6,479 bases of DNA. It comes from Actinomycetota bacterium. GTDB taxonomy: Bacteria; Actinomycetota; Humimicrobiia; Humimicrobiales; Humimicrobiaceae. Within the stretch, counting starts at the first letter, position 1. The number at the start of each line of letters is the position of its first letter. Under the pieces are notes generated by a model, which was given only the letters and a program-made list of their open reading frames with translations, ran no database searches and was not told the DNA's origin. Where the stretch lies: the NCBI GenBank assembly GCA_004376325.1, contig SOKC01000121.1, positions 1 to 6,479 on the forward strand. Reading direction: 5' to 3'. The translations under genes and the position numbers were made by a program. Below, piece by piece: positions 4,132 through 6,479 of the stretch.

Positions 4132-6278
4132 TGATGATAGGAAAAGAAATAACCATTGCCCTATCCGGAAACCCGAATTCAGGTAAAACAACTATCTTCA
4201 ACAATCTAACCGGCTTGAGGCAGCATGTAGGGAATTATCCCGGAGTTACTGTCGAAAAAAAGACAGGAGAGACTAAGTATAAAGGATATAAGGTAAATGT
4301 TGTTGACCTTCCGGGTACGTACAGCTTGACTGCTTACTCTCTGGAAGAAATTGTAGCCAGGAATTTTATTGTCAATGAGAAACCGGATGTAGTTGTTGAT
4401 ATCGTCGATTCCTCCAATCTGGAACGTAATCTCTATCTTGCAGTTCAGCTTATGGAACTTAATACACCCCTGATTTTAGCATTTAACATGACTGATATAG
4501 TCAAAAAGAGCGGCAAAAAAATAGATATCAGTCTTCTTTCTGAACTTTTTGGTATACCTATTGTAGAGACAGTAGGTTCCAGAGGCCTGGGTAGTGATAA
4601 GCTGCTGGAAGCAGTAATCAAGGTAGTAAGTAGCAGGAAAGAAAAGAAAGTAGAAGTAAAATATGGTGAAGAAGTAGAAAATGAAATTGTTAAGATCATA
4701 TCAGTTTTAAAAAAGGAAAAAATTCCCACCTTTGAGTTTGATGTTAGGTGGATTGCAGTGAAACTTCTGGAACAGGATAGAGATATAATAGACACTTTAA
4801 AAAAGACTTCAGGTCCAAAGTACTCAAAAGTTGAAGAGGTAACAGCAGGTGCAATAGGCCATATAACCAGTATATTAAGAGATACCCCTGAGATAATAAT
4901 AGCGGACGGGAGATATGGATTTATCAATGGTGCACTACGGGAGGCATATGAAGAAGCTAGTTTGAAGAAAGTGGATATAAGTGAAAAGATTGACAGGGTG
5001 CTTACCAACAGGATAATGGGAATACCAATATTTGCCCTTATAATCTGGCTTATGTTTCAATTTGTATTCACACTTGGGAAATACCCCATGGGCTGGATTG
5101 AGCTGGGTTTTGGGAAATTAAGTGTTCTTATCACTGAGATTGTGCCACAGGGACTCATAAGATCACTTCTGGTTGATGGGGTGATAGGTGGGGTGGGGGG
5201 AGTAATAATATTTACTCCCAATATAATACTGCTGTTTTTTGCAATAGCTCTTCTTGAAGACTCAGGGTATATGGCAAGAGCAGCATTTGTTATGGACAGG
5301 ATAATGCATAAGATCGGGCTCCATGGAAAGTCCTTTATTCCTATGATTATTGGATTTGGCTGTACAGTGCCGGCATATATGGGATCAAGGATTCTCGAAA
5401 ATAGAAGAGACCGACTGGTTACAATGCACATAAATACATTTATGAGCTGCGGTGCCAGGCTACCGGTCTACATACTTTTTGCAGGAGCATTCTTTCCTGC
5501 AATAGCAGGAAATGTCATATTTTCAATTTATTTAATAGGAGTTGTAATGGCTGTTATAATGGCCAGGGTGCTGAGGGCAACAAGATTCAAGGGTGAGTCG
5601 GAACCCTTTGTCATGGAGCTGCCGGCTTACCGGATTCCAACACTGAAGGGAATACTGATTCATACCTGGGAAAGAACCTGGATGTATATAAAGAAGGCTG
5701 GTACAGTAATACTGGCTATATCAATACTGATGTGGATGCTTTTTACCTTTCCCATGGTTGGAAATAACTACTCACAGGATTACAAAGGCAAGGTTAATGA
5801 AATTGAGCAATCTTATCAGTCTGGCGAAATAACTGAAAGAGAACTTGATGAAAGTATAGCAGTAATAGAAGCAAAGATGGCAGGCGAGAGGCTTGCATAT
5901 TCGGCAGCAGGCAGGATGGGACGTTTTCTGGAACCGGTATTCAGACCACTTGGCTTCGACTGGAAAATGGTAGTTGCCACAATCTCAGGAATTGCAGCAA
6001 AAGAAGTAGTAGTATCCACTATGGGTACTCTTTACAGCATACAGGAGGCGGATGGTCAGTCCGATTCGTTAAAGACGGCTTTATATAAACATTATCATCC
6101 CCTTGTAGGATATAACTTTATGTTATTTACGCTGCTGTATTTTCCCTGTATGGCTGGTATGGTTATTTTCAGGAAAGAAGCGGGAACAAAGGAAATGTTA
6201 TTTCAGATAGGATATACTTTCCTGCTTGCCTGGGCGATATCTTTTCTGGTATTTCAAATAGGAAGGCTTTTTATCTAG
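4131..6278 (+). CDS. feoB: FeoB, GTPase-coupled ferrous iron transporter
   Basis: FeoB imports Fe(II) across the cytoplasmic membrane. The 715 residues have the standard layout. The amino-terminal G domain carries GNPNSGKT (13-20, G1), Thr40 in PGVT (G2), DLPG (59-62, G3), NMTD (119-122, G4) and VGSRG (148-152, G5). A helical GDI-like linker follows to about 285. The membrane domain starts near 296 and includes LEDSGYMARAAF (375-386), GFGCTVPA (408-415) with Cys411, MSCGARLPVY (438-447) with Cys440, AAKEVVVSTMGTLY (622-634) and FPCMAG (671-676) with Cys673. These cysteines correspond to the conserved ones proposed to line the iron path. A polar stretch at about 543-600, rich in Glu and Lys, is an extracytoplasmic loop with a likely helical hairpin. 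ATG 4131 overlaps the feoA stop; ATG 4134 is an equivalent alternative. It is complete and shows no broken motifs. Confidence 0.96.
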   Translation: MMIGKEITIALSGNPNSGKTTIFNNLTGLRQHVGNYPGVTVEKKTGETKYKGYKVNVVDLPGTYSLTAYSLEEIVARNFIVNEKPDVVVDIVDSSNLERNLYLAVQLMELNTPLILAFNMTDIVKKSGKKIDISLLSELFGIPIVETVGSRGLGSDKLLEAVIKVVSSRKEKKVEVKYGEEVENEIVKIISVLKKEKIPTFEFDVRWIAVKLLEQDRDIIDTLKKTSGPKYSKVEEVTAGAIGHITSILRDTPEIIIADGRYGFINGALREAYEEASLKKVDISEKIDRVLTNRIMGIPIFALIIWLMFQFVFTLGKYPMGWIELGFGKLSVLITEIVPQGLIRSLLVDGVIGGVGGVIIFTPNIILLFFAIALLEDSGYMARAAFVMDRIMHKIGLHGKSFIPMIIGFGCTVPAYMGSRILENRRDRLVTMHINTFMSCGARLPVYILFAGAFFPAIAGNVIFSIYLIGVVMAVIMARVLRATRFKGESEPFVMELPAYRIPTLKGILIHTWERTWMYIKKAGTVILAISILMWMLFTFPMVGNNYSQDYKGKVNEIEQSYQSGEITERELDESIAVIEAKMAGERLAYSAAGRMGRFLEPVFRPLGFDWKMVVATISGIAAKEVVVSTMGTLYSIQEADGQSDSLKTALYKHYHPLVGYNFMLFTLLYFPCMAGMVIFRKEAGTKEMLFQIGYTFLLAWAISFLVFQIGRLFI

Positions 6279-6324
6279 TGGAATAATGAAAGGATATATT
6301 TTATAGTGAAGTTGGTGATAGTGA

Positions 6325-6474
6325 ATGTGGGAGATAATTATAATAGCAGTTACAGGACTGGCTGCGCTGGCCTATTTAATAGTATTTTTTGTAAGAAAGT
6401 CAAAGAAGAAAAATATATGTATAGGGTGTCCTTATGCTGAAGGGTGCAAGAAACGCAATTCAAACAAGCTTTAA
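6325..6474 (+). CDS. FeoB-associated Cys-rich single-pass membrane protein (PF12669-like)
   Basis: This 49-residue protein begins MWEIIIIAVTGLAALAYLIV, a single membrane-spanning helix, continues with a basic stretch RKSKKKN (24-30), and ends with a short cytoplasmic tail carrying CIGCPYAEGC (32-41), a C-x2-C-x5-C motif. Small proteins of exactly this plan are commonly encoded directly after feoB in Firmicutes and are grouped as FeoB-associated Cys-rich membrane proteins. Their role is not established; a metal-binding or FeoC-like accessory role is a reasonable guess. The gene lies 46 bp after feoB on the same strand, so it is probably the third gene of the operon. The start is ATG 6325 with GGTGA at 6314-6318. 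The stop at 6472-6474 falls five bases from the window edge, so it is complete. Confidence 0.88.
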   Translation: MWEIIIIAVTGLAALAYLIVFFVRKSKKKNICIGCPYAEGCKKRNSNKL

Positions 6475-6479
6475 AATTT

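Noticed and set aside
4445..6019. Three minus-strand open frames (4445-5008, 5057-5431, 5816-6019) inside feoB
   Set aside because: They are antisense shadows of an intact, well-conserved transporter gene; their Ser/Ile-rich compositions reflect the complementary codons.
1..6479. CRISPR array, tRNA or rRNA genes, riboswitch, complete insertion sequence
   Set aside because: No regularly spaced repeats, cloverleaf-like segments, known riboswitch cores or transposase with paired terminal repeats were seen on either strand.

Overview
The window looks like a piece of a low-GC anaerobic Firmicutes chromosome, most likely Clostridia. The reasons are AT-rich intergenic DNA, AGGA/GGGA-type ribosome binding sites, a clostridial-style feoA-feoB operon followed by a tiny Cys-rich FeoB-associated membrane protein, and a DUF1670 gene, a family I associate with clostridia and methanogens. 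This placement is inference from gene content; no rRNA or other taxonomic marker is present.

Positions 1-1000 hold debris. A minus-strand ribbon-helix-helix (CopG/MobC-like) fragment runs off the left edge. It abuts, nearly head to head, a plus-strand DUF1670 gene whose family similarity continues well upstream of any usable start codon. Behind it, 811-996 is a 61-codon open stretch with protein-like composition, no start codon, and a stop immediately upstream, so it is probably a remnant. Positions 1095-2621 carry an apparently intact but isolated xylulokinase-type FGGY sugar kinase, visibly more AT-rich than the iron genes. Positions 2622-3238 (617 bp) contain no convincing gene, only AT-rich sequence with several stem-loops and, at the right end, the promoter of the next gene.

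Positions 3239-6474 form one coherent ferrous-iron module: a short DtxR/MntR-type metalloregulator, FeoA with a basic N-terminal extension, FeoB, and an additional 49-residue FeoB-associated protein at 6325-6474. The regulator gene has a near-consensus promoter (TTGACA, 17 nt, TATAGT) overlapped by a perfect 16-bp palindrome. The feoA promoter region carries a related site, TTAGACTTGCCTAA, close to the known DtxR/IdeR box. The simplest model, by inference, is that the metal-loaded regulator represses both its own gene and the feoAB operon. FeoB would import Fe(II), with FeoA and the small protein as accessory factors.

I found no tRNA, rRNA, CRISPR array, complete insertion sequence or convincing undescribed system. 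The points most worth following are the paired operators, the mixed MntR/DtxR set of metal ligands in the regulator, and the gene-wreckage junction near position 130-150.
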